Source: Treponema sp. UBA6852
GTDB taxonomy: Bacteria; Spirochaetota; Spirochaetia; Treponematales; Treponemataceae
Assembly: GCA_002449305.1 (NCBI GenBank)
Contig: DKDI01000044.1
Span: forward strand, 1 to 57,031
Direction: 5' to 3'
DNA: 57,031 nucleotides
A program made the position numbers and the translations under genes. This document shows, piece by piece, positions 15,724-23,120 of this stretch (position 1 is its first letter; every line of letters starts with the position of its first letter). The notes below the pieces were generated by a model. It was not told the DNA's origin. It did not search any database and was given only the letters and a program-made list of their open reading frames with translations.

Positions 15724-17853
15724 ATGGCAAAAACAAAATTTTTTAACAGAGAATTAAGCTGGATTGAATTCAACGCAAGAGTTCTAAATGAGTCATTAAG
15801 AAAAGAAGTTCCGCTTTTGGAGCGCCTTCGATTTCTTGCAATAACAGAAAGCAACTTTGACGAATTTTTTCAAGTAAGAGTCGCAAGTATAAAACGCCGC
15901 CTTCAAAATTCCCAAGGAAAAAATTTTGCTGACTCAAGCGGACTGACTGATTCCGCTGTGCTCAAAAAAATTTCAGAAAAAACACGCGCGCTTATAAAAC
16001 TGCAATATTCAACGCTTATGAACGATGTCTTGCCGTCTCTTGCAAATGAAGGCTTTGTTTACGTTCCTTCAAAAAACTACACGCAGGCGCAGGAAGCATT
16101 TGCAGAAAATCTTTTCAAGCATGAAATTTTTCCGCTTTTAACGCCATTAAGAACTGACACAGATGTTTTTCCTCACGTAGGCGCGCTTTGCCTGACCGCG
16201 GCATTTCTTCTTGAGCCAATGGAAGGCGTAAGAAAAATCAAAAATGCGCTTTCAACTTCGCAGGAATCAGATATTGTTGCGCTGGTTCAAATTCCATCTG
16301 CAATCAACAGAATTGTGTGGCTTCCGTCTTCAGGAGGAACAAAGCAGTTCGCGCTTATTGACGACATAATCCGGCTTTACGGAACAAAACTTTTTCCGGG
16401 CTACAAAGTTCAGGAAACAATGCTGTTTAAAATAGCACGAGATGCGGATTTTGCAGTAAATGAAGATTCCGGAGAACATTTTATTCAGGCAATGGAAGAA
16501 GTTCTTGAAAAACGTCAGTCTTCATTCGCAGTAAGAATGACTTACGATTTTGCAAGTGAAAAGCTTCTAAAATTTTTAAAGCAACAGCTTAAGCTTTCAA
16601 ATGAAGATGTTTACGAAGCCTGCGGAATTCTTGATCCTTCATCTTTGGACGATCTTTTTAATATTGAAGGTGCGGAAAAATACATTTATCCTGAATGGGA
16701 GCATTTCTTTCCAAATTCGCTTCCAGAAGAAGGAACTTACTGGAACGTTTTCAGGCAGCAGGATATTCTTTTAAATGTTCCTTACGAAAGCTATGATCCG
16801 GTTGTAAATTTTATACATCAAGCGGCGCACGACGAGCAGGTTCTTGCAATAAAAATGACTTTGTACAGAACAGGAAGCAATAGCCCGATTGTAAAAGCGT
16901 TAAAAGAAGCGGCTCAAAACGGAAAGCAAGTTACAGTTTTTGTTGAACTTAAAGCCCGTTTTGATGAAAAACGGAACATTTCCTGGGCAGAAGAACTTGA
17001 AAAAGCAGGTGCGATTGTTGTCTACGGAATTGTAAATTTAAAAGTCCATGCAAAAATATGTCTTGTTGTAAGACGTGAAAGCGACGGAATCCGACGTTAT
17101 GCGCACATAGGAACAGGAAACTACAACCCAAAAACTGCAAAGCTTTATCAAGACTTGTCAGTTTTTACAACAAACCACGAGCTTGTAAACGATGCAACTT
17201 TATTCTTTAATGTAATCTCTGGATACAGCGCGCTTCAGACAATGCATCATCTTTACATGGCGCCTGTAACTTTAAAAAGTCGTCTTCTTGAGCTTATCGA
17301 ACGGGAAATTCAGCAAAGTACAAAAGAAACTCCAGGGCATATTGTTGCAAAAATGAACAGCCTTTGCCATCCGCAGATAATTGAAGCGCTTTATAAAGCA
17401 AGCAATGCAGGCGTAAAAATAGAGCTTAACATCCGCGGAATCTGCACATTAGTTCCCGGTGTAAAAGGCATGAGTGAAAACATAAAAGTTGTAAGCATTG
17501 TGGACAGATACCTTGAGCATTCAAGAATTTTTTATTTCCAAAACGGCGGCTCTGAAGAAATCTATTTAAGCAGTGCAGACTGGATGGAAAGAAACCTTGA
17601 CAAGCGTATTGAACTCATGTTCCCTATTTCTGACAAAAAAGTATTCAAAACAGTCAAAGAAATTTTGTTTTTGTATTTCCAAGACAACACGCACAGCCAC
17701 ATTTTGCAAAAAACAGGACTTTGGAAACAACTTTCTCCAGAAAAAAATGAGCAGGCAGTCCGAGTTCAGGAAGTCCTTTATAAAAAATATAAGAAAAAAG
17801 CTGATATAAAAAAGAATACGCCACGTGCAGAATTTATTGTACGTCGCAAATAA
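15724..17853 (+). CDS. ppk1: Polyphosphate kinase 1
   Basis: A 709-residue protein of normal Ppk1 length that polymerises the gamma-phosphate of ATP into polyphosphate and can run in reverse. It opens with FFNRELSWIEFN, the family's N-terminal signature. The two conserved histidines are visible: His442 in the VHAK motif (the phosphorylated residue) and His599 in YLEHSRIFYF. YLSSADWMERNLDKRIE follows. It has no Shine-Dalgarno of its own and starts three bases after the ppx stop, implying translational coupling. A strong hairpin terminator lies about 50 bases past the stop. Confidence 0.96.
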   Translation: MAKTKFFNRELSWIEFNARVLNESLRKEVPLLERLRFLAITESNFDEFFQVRVASIKRRLQNSQGKNFADSSGLTDSAVLKKISEKTRALIKLQYSTLMNDVLPSLANEGFVYVPSKNYTQAQEAFAENLFKHEIFPLLTPLRTDTDVFPHVGALCLTAAFLLEPMEGVRKIKNALSTSQESDIVALVQIPSAINRIVWLPSSGGTKQFALIDDIIRLYGTKLFPGYKVQETMLFKIARDADFAVNEDSGEHFIQAMEEVLEKRQSSFAVRMTYDFASEKLLKFLKQQLKLSNEDVYEACGILDPSSLDDLFNIEGAEKYIYPEWEHFFPNSLPEEGTYWNVFRQQDILLNVPYESYDPVVNFIHQAAHDEQVLAIKMTLYRTGSNSPIVKALKEAAQNGKQVTVFVELKARFDEKRNISWAEELEKAGAIVVYGIVNLKVHAKICLVVRRESDGIRRYAHIGTGNYNPKTAKLYQDLSVFTTNHELVNDATLFFNVISGYSALQTMHHLYMAPVTLKSRLLELIEREIQQSTKETPGHIVAKMNSLCHPQIIEALYKASNAGVKIELNIRGICTLVPGVKGMSENIKVVSIVDRYLEHSRIFYFQNGGSEEIYLSSADWMERNLDKRIELMFPISDKKVFKTVKEILFLYFQDNTHSHILQKTGLWKQLSPEKNEQAVRVQEVLYKKYKKKADIKKNTPRAEFIVRRK

Positions 17854-17901
17854 AACTGTCATTCCTGCACTTGATACGGAAATTTCTTGCTGTATGCAAA
17901 C

Positions 17902-17935
17902 AAAAAAAACTGTCCAGATTTTTGGACAGTTTTTT
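17902..17935. terminator. Bidirectional intrinsic terminator between ppk1 and infA
   Basis: An eight-base-pair stem (ACTGTCCA/TGGACAGT) with a six-base loop, flanked by an A-run on the left and a T-run on the right. It can therefore end transcripts from ppk1 (+) and from infA (-). Confidence 0.88.
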
Positions 17936-17958
17936 CATTTTAAATAAACTTTTCTTTT

Positions 17959-18180
17959 TTATCTTTCGCGGAAAATAATACGACCGCGGTTCAAATCATA
18001 AGGCGAAAGCTCTACTTTTACACTGTCGCCAGGAACAATACGAATATAGTGCTTGCGCATTTTTCCACTAAGATGTCCCAAAATAATATGGCCATTTTTT
18101 AATTCAACACGGAACATTGTGTTAGGCAATGCTTCTTTTACAATTCCTTCAACTTCTATAGCCTCGTCTTTACTAGCCAC
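17959..18180 (-). CDS. infA: Translation initiation factor IF-1
   Basis: A 73-residue OB-fold protein that occupies the ribosomal A site during initiation. EGIVKEALPNTMFRVEL, GHLSGKMRKHYIRIVPGD and DLNRGRIIFRER are near-invariant IF-1 features. The start is GTG at 18178-18180, with a perfect GGAGG five bases upstream; the reading frame stays open further upstream but has no start with a ribosome site. The gene stands alone, away from the secY-rpmJ segment where many bacteria keep infA, and diverges from dksA. Confidence 0.97.
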   Translation of the reverse strand: MASKDEAIEVEGIVKEALPNTMFRVELKNGHIILGHLSGKMRKHYIRIVPGDSVKVELSPYDLNRGRIIFRER

Positions 18181-18207
18181 AATTCCTCCAAAAAAATGTT
18201 TGCCTTT

Positions 18208-18236
18208 TTGACAAAATATTCGTATACTATTATGAA
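18208..18236 (+). promoter_or_regulatory. Candidate dksA promoter
   Basis: TTGACA (18208-18213), a 17-base spacer, and TATGAA (18231-18236). The -10 overlaps the -10 of the opposing infA promoter. The predicted leader before dksA is about 60 bases. Confidence 0.6.
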
Positions 18237-18257
18237 CAAAACATTTAAGACTGTCAA
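18229..18257 (-). promoter_or_regulatory. Candidate infA promoter
   Basis: On the minus strand, TTGACA (complement of 18252-18257), a 17-base spacer, and CATAAT (complement of 18229-18234). It faces, and overlaps at the -10, the dksA promoter on the other strand, so both cannot be occupied by polymerase at once. Confidence 0.6.
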
Positions 18258-18302
18258 CATCAAACACTGAAATCAAAGACAGTTTTACAGGGGAAGGCTC
18301 AA

Positions 18303-18659
18303 ATGAAAAAAGAATTTGTAGATAAACAGAAAAAAAAGTTAATCGCAGAAAGAAATGAAATCCTTGATTCACTGGCAGGACGCAATGAGCAGCTTACAAA
18401 GCTTGTTGACACATTGGAATCCGGCGATGATGTAGACATTGCATCTGACACAATTGATAGAACACTTCTTAACTCGCTTGGAGAAGCTGACCAGCGCAGG
18501 CTTACAATGATTGACAGGGCATTGGATAGAATCCGCCAGGAAACTTACGGACAGTGCTTGTCATGCGGAAAACAAATTCCAGAAGCTCGCCTTGAAGCTC
18601 TTCCGTATGCAGTTCTTTGCGTAGAATGCCAGGCAAAAGAAGAGCGCAAAAACCGCTAG
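18303..18659 (+). CDS. dksA: DksA/TraR-family C4 zinc-finger regulator
   Basis: A 118-residue protein. Residues ~1-80 form the coiled-coil arm that enters the RNA polymerase secondary channel (EILDSLAGRNEQL; LGEADQRRLTMIDRALDRI). Residues ~84-110 carry the C4 zinc finger CLSCGKQIP...CVEC. DksA works with ppGpp to adjust transcription of ribosomal and amino-acid genes. The coiled-coil tip lacks an obvious DxxDxA, but DVDIASD sits near the turn. AGGGGAAGG precedes the ATG. The gene diverges from infA, and its stop codon overlaps that of the convergent PHP phosphatase gene. Confidence 0.92.
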   Translation: MKKEFVDKQKKKLIAERNEILDSLAGRNEQLTKLVDTLESGDDVDIASDTIDRTLLNSLGEADQRRLTMIDRALDRIRQETYGQCLSCGKQIPEARLEALPYAVLCVECQAKEERKNR

Positions 18660-19498
18660 CAAATTTCTTGAGTTTTTAAAGATCCGTCTTCATAGTACGA
18701 AAGTTCTGTGTAGCCGGATTTTTTTACGTATTCAATAGCCTCATCAAACCACCAGTCAATTCCAGAAGCAGAATGCGCATCAGAAGTTATCGTAACAGGA
18801 ACATTTTTTTCTTTTAAAAGCGACAAAAAATATGGCGACGGATAAGGAAGTTGCATTCCGCTTCTTAAAATTCCGCCGGTATTCACTTCAACGCAAACTT
18901 CAGCCTTTGCAACAACTTTTGCAACTTCTTTAAGCTCGTTTTTATACCACTGCGAATTTTCGTCAAAAAGATTTCTTCCACCTAAATTTTGCTTTCTAAT
19001 CAAGTCCGCATGACCTAAAAAAGTAAATGAAGATTTTTCAAGCATTTCGCGTTCTAAAGAAAAATATTCCTGAACAGCTTTTTTTACGTTTCCACCAAAA
19101 CATTCTTTTATTTTTTCGCAAACTGAATCTTGATTTCCGTCAGCTTCAAAAAATCCTTTTTTTCCGAGAACAAAATGAACAGAGCCAATCAGAAAGTCAG
19201 GATTAAATTTTTCATAGTTCTTGAAATCCGGACTGCAAACTCCCGCAATATAGTCAGCCTCAAATCCTGCATAAATTTTTATTCTGCCGGAATATTTTTT
19301 CTTCAGACGCAAAATTTCTTTTATATATTCTTCGTGGGAATTGGACGGAATGTGCCAGTCGCTTGAAAACGGATACATTGAATGGCTTGAAAATCCCAAG
19401 ATGCCTATTTTCTTTTCGATTGCGGATTCAACCATTTCTTCAGGCGTATTTTTTCCGTCGCAAAAAGTTGAATGCGTGTGAAAATTTGATTTTATCAT
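18656..19498 (-). CDS. PHP-domain histidinol-phosphatase family protein
   Basis: A 280-residue protein of the HisJ/HisK-type PHP phosphoesterases, which remove phosphate from histidinol phosphate. Metal-binding motifs are visible in order: NFHTHSTFCDG at the N-terminus, GFSSHSMYPF, IYAGFEADY, IGSVHFV, FLGHADLIRK, VEVNTGG and TSDAHS. The length fits the family. No other his genes are in the window, so a different phosphoester substrate is possible. It is convergent with dksA, with the two stop codons sharing CTAG. It lies just downstream of the two-receiver gene on the same strand. Confidence 0.88.
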   Translation of the reverse strand: MIKSNFHTHSTFCDGKNTPEEMVESAIEKKIGILGFSSHSMYPFSSDWHIPSNSHEEYIKEILRLKKKYSGRIKIYAGFEADYIAGVCSPDFKNYEKFNPDFLIGSVHFVLGKKGFFEADGNQDSVCEKIKECFGGNVKKAVQEYFSLEREMLEKSSFTFLGHADLIRKQNLGGRNLFDENSQWYKNELKEVAKVVAKAEVCVEVNTGGILRSGMQLPYPSPYFLSLLKEKNVPVTITSDAHSASGIDWWFDEAIEYVKKSGYTELSYYEDGSLKTQEIC

Positions 19499-19515
19499 AA
19501 AATATTCCGTTTTTT

Positions 19516-20751
19516 TTAGGAATTGGAATGCAAGATTTCTATAACTTTGCCCAAAACTACAGACGGTTTTTGTGGCTTAACAAGGTAGCTTCTTGCGCCC
19601 AAAGAAAGCGCCTGCATTACAACTTCTTTTGCTGCAGCCTTTGAATATACAATAACAGGAATCTGCAAGCCTTTCCGCTGAAAATTCTTAAGAACATTGA
19701 TTCCGTCCATATCCGGCAAATACAAATCCATAATAACAGCGTCGTATTCTTTTTCAGTTGAAAGCGAATCAAAAAAAGCAGCGGCTGTTTCAAAAAGGTC
19801 AGTTTCACCGCTTACAGAAGAAAATGTATTTTGCAAAAGCTTGCGCACAACAATGTCATCGTCAATAACTGCAATGCGCATCATGCTTCCAAAATTTCCT
19901 TCGAGATTGCTTTTAGAATCAATAAATCCCAAAACAGATTCTTCTGCAGTCTTGTCAGAAGTCAAAACTTTATCACAAACAAATTCCTTGATATTATAAT
20001 TTGAATCTTGGTCAACCATAAATCCAACAATAGATTCAATGTCACTGGAAACTTGAATTCCAAAATATTCAGGATGCCCTTTTACAAGCTCTTTTGTAAA
20101 AACATCATTTGTCAGAATTTTTATATATTTGTTCGGGATTCTTCCTTCCGCGGAAATATTGTCAATCAAAAGCTCAAGGTTCATGCCGTCAACAAAGCTA
20201 AGCTGAATATTTGTCAGCATCAGGATAACCTTGGGAACATTTATTTTGTAATGGTCAATAAGTTCCGCAAGCCTGTATTTTAGAAGCATGAGTTTTTCAC
20301 GGTTAAGCCCAAACGCAACTTCAATAAAAATCAGACTTCCGTTCAAATGGACATCAAGAATGCAAGACGTTTTGTCCATTGAAAATTCAATCTGAAGAAT
20401 TTTTCCCACAGCCTCAAAAAAGACATCAAACTTAACCGGCCTGGAAAAATATTTTACTACATTGTATTCAACAAGATTTGCAATTTTTGAGCGTTCAATT
20501 ACAGGACCCGTAATTATTATGGGAATTTTGCGCGCATTTGGATCAACACTCTTTTTTTCCAAAAGGTGCATTACATCTTCTGAAAGTCCGTCTTCCGCCT
20601 CAATGATTATCAAATTAGGAAGCAGAGTTATCATTTTTGTATAGGCTTCTCTACTAGAAACTGACTCAAGCGAAATTTGCTCAGTTGAAAATTTGTCATG
20701 CAAAAAACCGCCGAATAAAGAAGAGCAGTCTATAAGAAGTACCGATTTCAT
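19516..20751 (-). CDS. Two-receiver protein: degenerate REC, STAS-like middle, canonical C-terminal REC
   Basis: A 411-residue protein. The C-terminal receiver (~291-409) is complete: acidic IDDD at 297-300, phospho-acceptor Asp342 (MDLYLPD), and Lys392 in the LVKP loop. The N-terminal receiver-like domain (~1-115) keeps the fold pattern. However, Glu51 stands where the phospho-acceptor Asp should be, and Arg104-Pro105 replaces Lys-Pro. The middle (~130-200) has a faintly STAS-like run (RYRLAELIDHY-type helix, then ILMLTNIQLSFVDGM). There is no DNA-binding or enzymatic output domain, so it may act by protein contact. The start is ATG at 20751; an upstream in-frame ATG at 20760 overlaps the promoter -10. 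No Shine-Dalgarno is visible. Confidence 0.83.
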   Translation of the reverse strand: MKSVLLIDCSSLFGGFLHDKFSTEQISLESVSSREAYTKMITLLPNLIIIEAEDGLSEDVMHLLEKKSVDPNARKIPIIITGPVIERSKIANLVEYNVVKYFSRPVKFDVFFEAVGKILQIEFSMDKTSCILDVHLNGSLIFIEVAFGLNREKLMLLKYRLAELIDHYKINVPKVILMLTNIQLSFVDGMNLELLIDNISAEGRIPNKYIKILTNDVFTKELVKGHPEYFGIQVSSDIESIVGFMVDQDSNYNIKEFVCDKVLTSDKTAEESVLGFIDSKSNLEGNFGSMMRIAVIDDDIVVRKLLQNTFSSVSGETDLFETAAAFFDSLSTEKEYDAVIMDLYLPDMDGINVLKNFQRKGLQIPVIVYSKAAAKEVVMQALSLGARSYLVKPQKPSVVLGKVIEILHSNS

Positions 20752-20758
20752 AATATAC

Positions 20759-20787
20759 ATAATACTTCATAAATTGTATAATTTCAA
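20759..20787 (-). promoter_or_regulatory. Candidate leaderless promoter of the two-receiver gene
   Basis: Minus-strand TTGAAA (complement of 20782-20787), a 17-base spacer, and TATTAT (complement of 20759-20764). The +1 is predicted at about 20752, directly at the ATG at 20751. It fully overlaps the opposing promoter of the DJ-1-family gene. Confidence 0.5.
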
Positions 20788-20794
20788 TTATAAA
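20766..20794 (+). promoter_or_regulatory. Candidate promoter of DJ-1-family gene
   Basis: TTCATA (20766-20771), a 17-base spacer, and TATAAA (20789-20794), giving a leader of about 42 bases before the ATG at 20843. The -35 is weak. It occupies the same DNA as the divergent promoter of the two-receiver gene. Confidence 0.4.
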
Positions 20795-20842
20795 CACAGT
20801 CTGAACCACTTGCACAAATGCAGTTCAACTCACGGAGGAAAA

Positions 20843-21421
20843 ATGAAAAAAGCAGTAATTCTTTTGGCAAACGGATTTGAAGAAATAGAAGCTCTTTCAC
20901 CGGCAGACTATCTTCGCAGGGCAGGGGCTGAAGTTATAATCGCAGCAACCGGAACTTCTTCCAGAAATGTTGAAGGCGCGCATAAAATTCTTGTAACTGC
21001 CGACATGACGCTGGACACATATTTTTCAACTGAAAAAGAACTGCCTGACGCAGTCGTTATTCCAGGCGGAATGCCCGGGGCAAAAAATATAAGCGAATGC
21101 GCAAAAGCAATGGAATTTATAAACCAAATGTTCAAGGCAAAAAAACTTGTGGCTGCAATTTGCGCTTCTCCAGCAGTCGTTCTTGGCAAAACTGAAATTC
21201 TCAACGGAAAAAACTGGACTTGCTACCCGGAAATGGAAAAAAGCCTCTCAAAAGAAATTCAAAAAAATCACAAAATTCAGCCGGTTGTTACAGATGAAAA
21301 TTTAGTAACAGGAAGAGGTCCTGGAACTGCGGAACAATTTTCAATGGAAATTGTAAGAATTTTATTTGGCGAAGAAACAAAAGAAAAAATTATGGAATCC
21401 TCTGTCCAAAGAAAATGCTAG
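20843..21421 (+). CDS. DJ-1/PfpI/ThiJ family protein
   Basis: A 192-residue single-domain protein of the DJ-1 superfamily. Features are ILLANGFEEIEAL with the conserved acidic residue Glu16, VVIPGGMPGA, and the reactive nucleophile Cys107 in AAICASPAVVLG. TGRGPGTAEQF, which shapes the active site, follows. Members act as glyoxalases/deglycases, redox sensors or chaperones; which applies here is unknown. A strong GGAGG lies before the ATG at 20843, so the open frame further upstream is not used. It ends one base short of the convergent LuxR-type gene's stop. Confidence 0.93.
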   Translation: MKKAVILLANGFEEIEALSPADYLRRAGAEVIIAATGTSSRNVEGAHKILVTADMTLDTYFSTEKELPDAVVIPGGMPGAKNISECAKAMEFINQMFKAKKLVAAICASPAVVLGKTEILNGKNWTCYPEMEKSLSKEIQKNHKIQPVVTDENLVTGRGPGTAEQFSMEIVRILFGEETKEKIMESSVQRKC

Positions 21422-21422
21422 T

Positions 21423-22205
21423 CTAGTTTTCTCTTTTATGTGTTTGAAAAGTGCCGCTGTTAAGATTTCCACTTGAATTCAACTTGAACGAAAATCCATT
21501 GTACGTTGTAAGAAATTCTGTGCGGGTTTTAACATCGAGCATTTTGTAAAGCTCAACCATGCGGGCTTTTATAGTGCTTTCAGAAACACCATGAAGCAAG
21601 GCGATTTTGCTGTATTTTTTTCCTTCTAAAACAGAAGACAAAAATTCAATGTCGCGAGAAGAACATTCTGAGCTATCAAGAATTTTTATTCGCTTTACTG
21701 ATTCCGCCTTTTTAAAAATCGGATAAAGAACTGCAAAAGCAACAAAGCCCATATAAACAGCCCCGGCAATATGCGCAAGCGAAAGTAAAAAAACAAGCGA
21801 GCCTGATCTAAAAAATTGTGTTGTCAAAGAAACCACAGGAAGAATCATAAAAACACAAGTCTTAATGCTTCTGTAACTTTTGAAAAAATTAGAAAAGTTC
21901 AAAAACAAAAACGAAAGTCCAAGGCACAAAACACCAAGAATATTTCCGTTATCAAAAAAATTTCCTATTCCGTAGCAATAAAAAAGAACTGAATAGCAGC
22001 GAAAATCTAAAGGGTCAAAACAAAGACGCAAAAAAAGAAGAAATGCAGAAATATTTATAGCGATTCTAATAAACTTTCTTATATCGTCAAGATTTTGTGA
22101 ATCGTCAGTAAAAAACTGAAACAAACTTACAATCAGACAAAACGCTGTAATTGTAGCTCCAATCCGACCTAAAATTTCCCATAATTTTTTTTCGTCAAAA
22201 TCCAT
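21423..22205 (-). CDS. Membrane-bound LuxR-type HTH regulator
   Basis: A 260-residue protein. About six hydrophobic segments between residues ~12 and 165 form an integral membrane sensor region. A C-terminal LuxR/GerE-like helix-turn-helix follows at ~183-236, where CSSRDIEFLSSVLEGKKY and VSESTIKARMVELYKMLDV match the recognition-helix pattern. The tail is Asn/Ser-rich. It would bind DNA while tethered to the membrane, with an unknown signal. It follows the flavin reductase gene by 16 bases and is probably co-transcribed. The Shine-Dalgarno is weak. Confidence 0.8.
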   Translation of the reverse strand: MDFDEKKLWEILGRIGATITAFCLIVSLFQFFTDDSQNLDDIRKFIRIAINISAFLLFLRLCFDPLDFRCYSVLFYCYGIGNFFDNGNILGVLCLGLSFLFLNFSNFFKSYRSIKTCVFMILPVVSLTTQFFRSGSLVFLLSLAHIAGAVYMGFVAFAVLYPIFKKAESVKRIKILDSSECSSRDIEFLSSVLEGKKYSKIALLHGVSESTIKARMVELYKMLDVKTRTEFLTTYNGFSFKLNSSGNLNSGTFQTHKREN

Positions 22206-22221
22206 TTTTGTTTCTGCGGAT

Positions 22222-22767
22222 TCATTTTAAGTCCCTTGATTCCGCCAAGACTTTTGCAATCTCTCCTATATAAATTGTATGAAAATCATTTTTTCTATAA
22301 TACTGATTACAAAATTTCTCTTCCACAAATTTAAATGGATCTAACTCCTGCGAATAAAGTTTTTGGCAAAACAAGACAAGCCGAGCCTGCTTTATCCAGG
22401 GAGTTCCATTCATATATTCAACATCGAGTTTCGTCGCGCGGAATTTATCTTCGTTGCGTCCTGAATGGCAGCCACAGTAATCAAGGGCAGTTTTGTATTT
22501 TTCAGGAAGAAAACTCAATGAAAAAGTATCTGTTTCGTCTATAATTTCCTTTGTATATCTTGAAGGACGAATGTAAACCGTCGCCACATTTTTGTTCCAA
22601 AGAACACCCAAACCGCCCCAGTTCGCTGTCATTGTATTCGGACGCCCTGTAATAATATTTCCGTCATCTGAAATTTTTTTTGTGCAAGCTGTAATAAGCA
22701 TCTGGTCTTTTCCAATCAGCTTGAACGGATTATCTAAAATCGCCTCTGGCTTTATAACTTTCAACAT
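22222..22767 (-). CDS. Flavin reductase-like FMN-binding protein (flavoredoxin type)
   Basis: A 181-residue protein of the flavin reductase/flavoredoxin split-barrel family. NTMTANWGGLGVLWNKNVATVYIRPSRYT is the diagnostic FMN-binding region, and SLSFLPEKYKTALDYCG follows as usual. These small proteins reduce or carry FMN in the cytoplasm. An AGGAG lies upstream of the ATG. It is first in an operon with the membrane-bound LuxR-type regulator, so redox control of the regulator or the reverse is possible but untested. Confidence 0.88.
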   Translation of the reverse strand: MLKVIKPEAILDNPFKLIGKDQMLITACTKKISDDGNIITGRPNTMTANWGGLGVLWNKNVATVYIRPSRYTKEIIDETDTFSLSFLPEKYKTALDYCGCHSGRNEDKFRATKLDVEYMNGTPWIKQARLVLFCQKLYSQELDPFKFVEEKFCNQYYRKNDFHTIYIGEIAKVLAESRDLK

Positions 22768-22888
22768 AAATTTTCCACTCCTTTTAAAAAAATTCGACTT
22801 TCAGTTTTAAAATACGTTTGGGCAAGACACGCTTATTCTCAAGGACTTGACTCACCCGTTTTTACGGTTTGGATAAACCCATAAATAA

Positions 22889-22922
22889 AAAAAGCCGGTC
22901 TGAACTTATCAAACCGACTTCC
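22889..22922 (-). terminator. Intrinsic terminator after tRNA-Ala
   Basis: Minus-strand hairpin AGTCGGTTTGA / TCAGACCGGCT with a four-base loop, followed by a run of seven T. It begins about ten bases past the tRNA 3' end. Confidence 0.85.
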
Positions 22923-22931
22923 ACTCAAATT

Positions 22932-23005
<74 letters not shown>

Positions 23006-23019
23006 TTAAATATTTTTAA

Positions 23020-23048
23020 ATTTTACCAAAAAATAATAACAAGGTCAA
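23020..23048 (-). promoter_or_regulatory. Candidate tRNA-Ala promoter
   Basis: Minus-strand TTGACC (complement of 23043-23048), a 17-base spacer, and TAAAAT (complement of 23020-23025), about 15 bases before the tRNA 5' end. Confidence 0.7.
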
Positions 23049-23054
23049 TACATC

Positions 23055-23097
23055 AAAAAAAGTTATTCCCAAAGGTTTTGCCTAGAATCTTTGGGAA
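23055..23097 (-). terminator. Intrinsic terminator of the liv operon
   Basis: Minus-strand stem TTCCCAAAG/CTTTGGGAA with a 14-base loop and a downstream T-run. It lies about 24 bases after the CBS-ACT gene stop and separates the operon from the tRNA-Ala promoter. Confidence 0.8.
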
Positions 23098-23120
23098 ACT
23101 TCCTTGTTAACAGCGAATTT

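Noticed and set aside
17959..18372. Longer infA frame with a 137-residue product
   Set aside because: It runs through the divergent promoter region and the dksA start. GTG at 18180 has GGAGG at the correct distance and gives a normal 73-residue IF-1.
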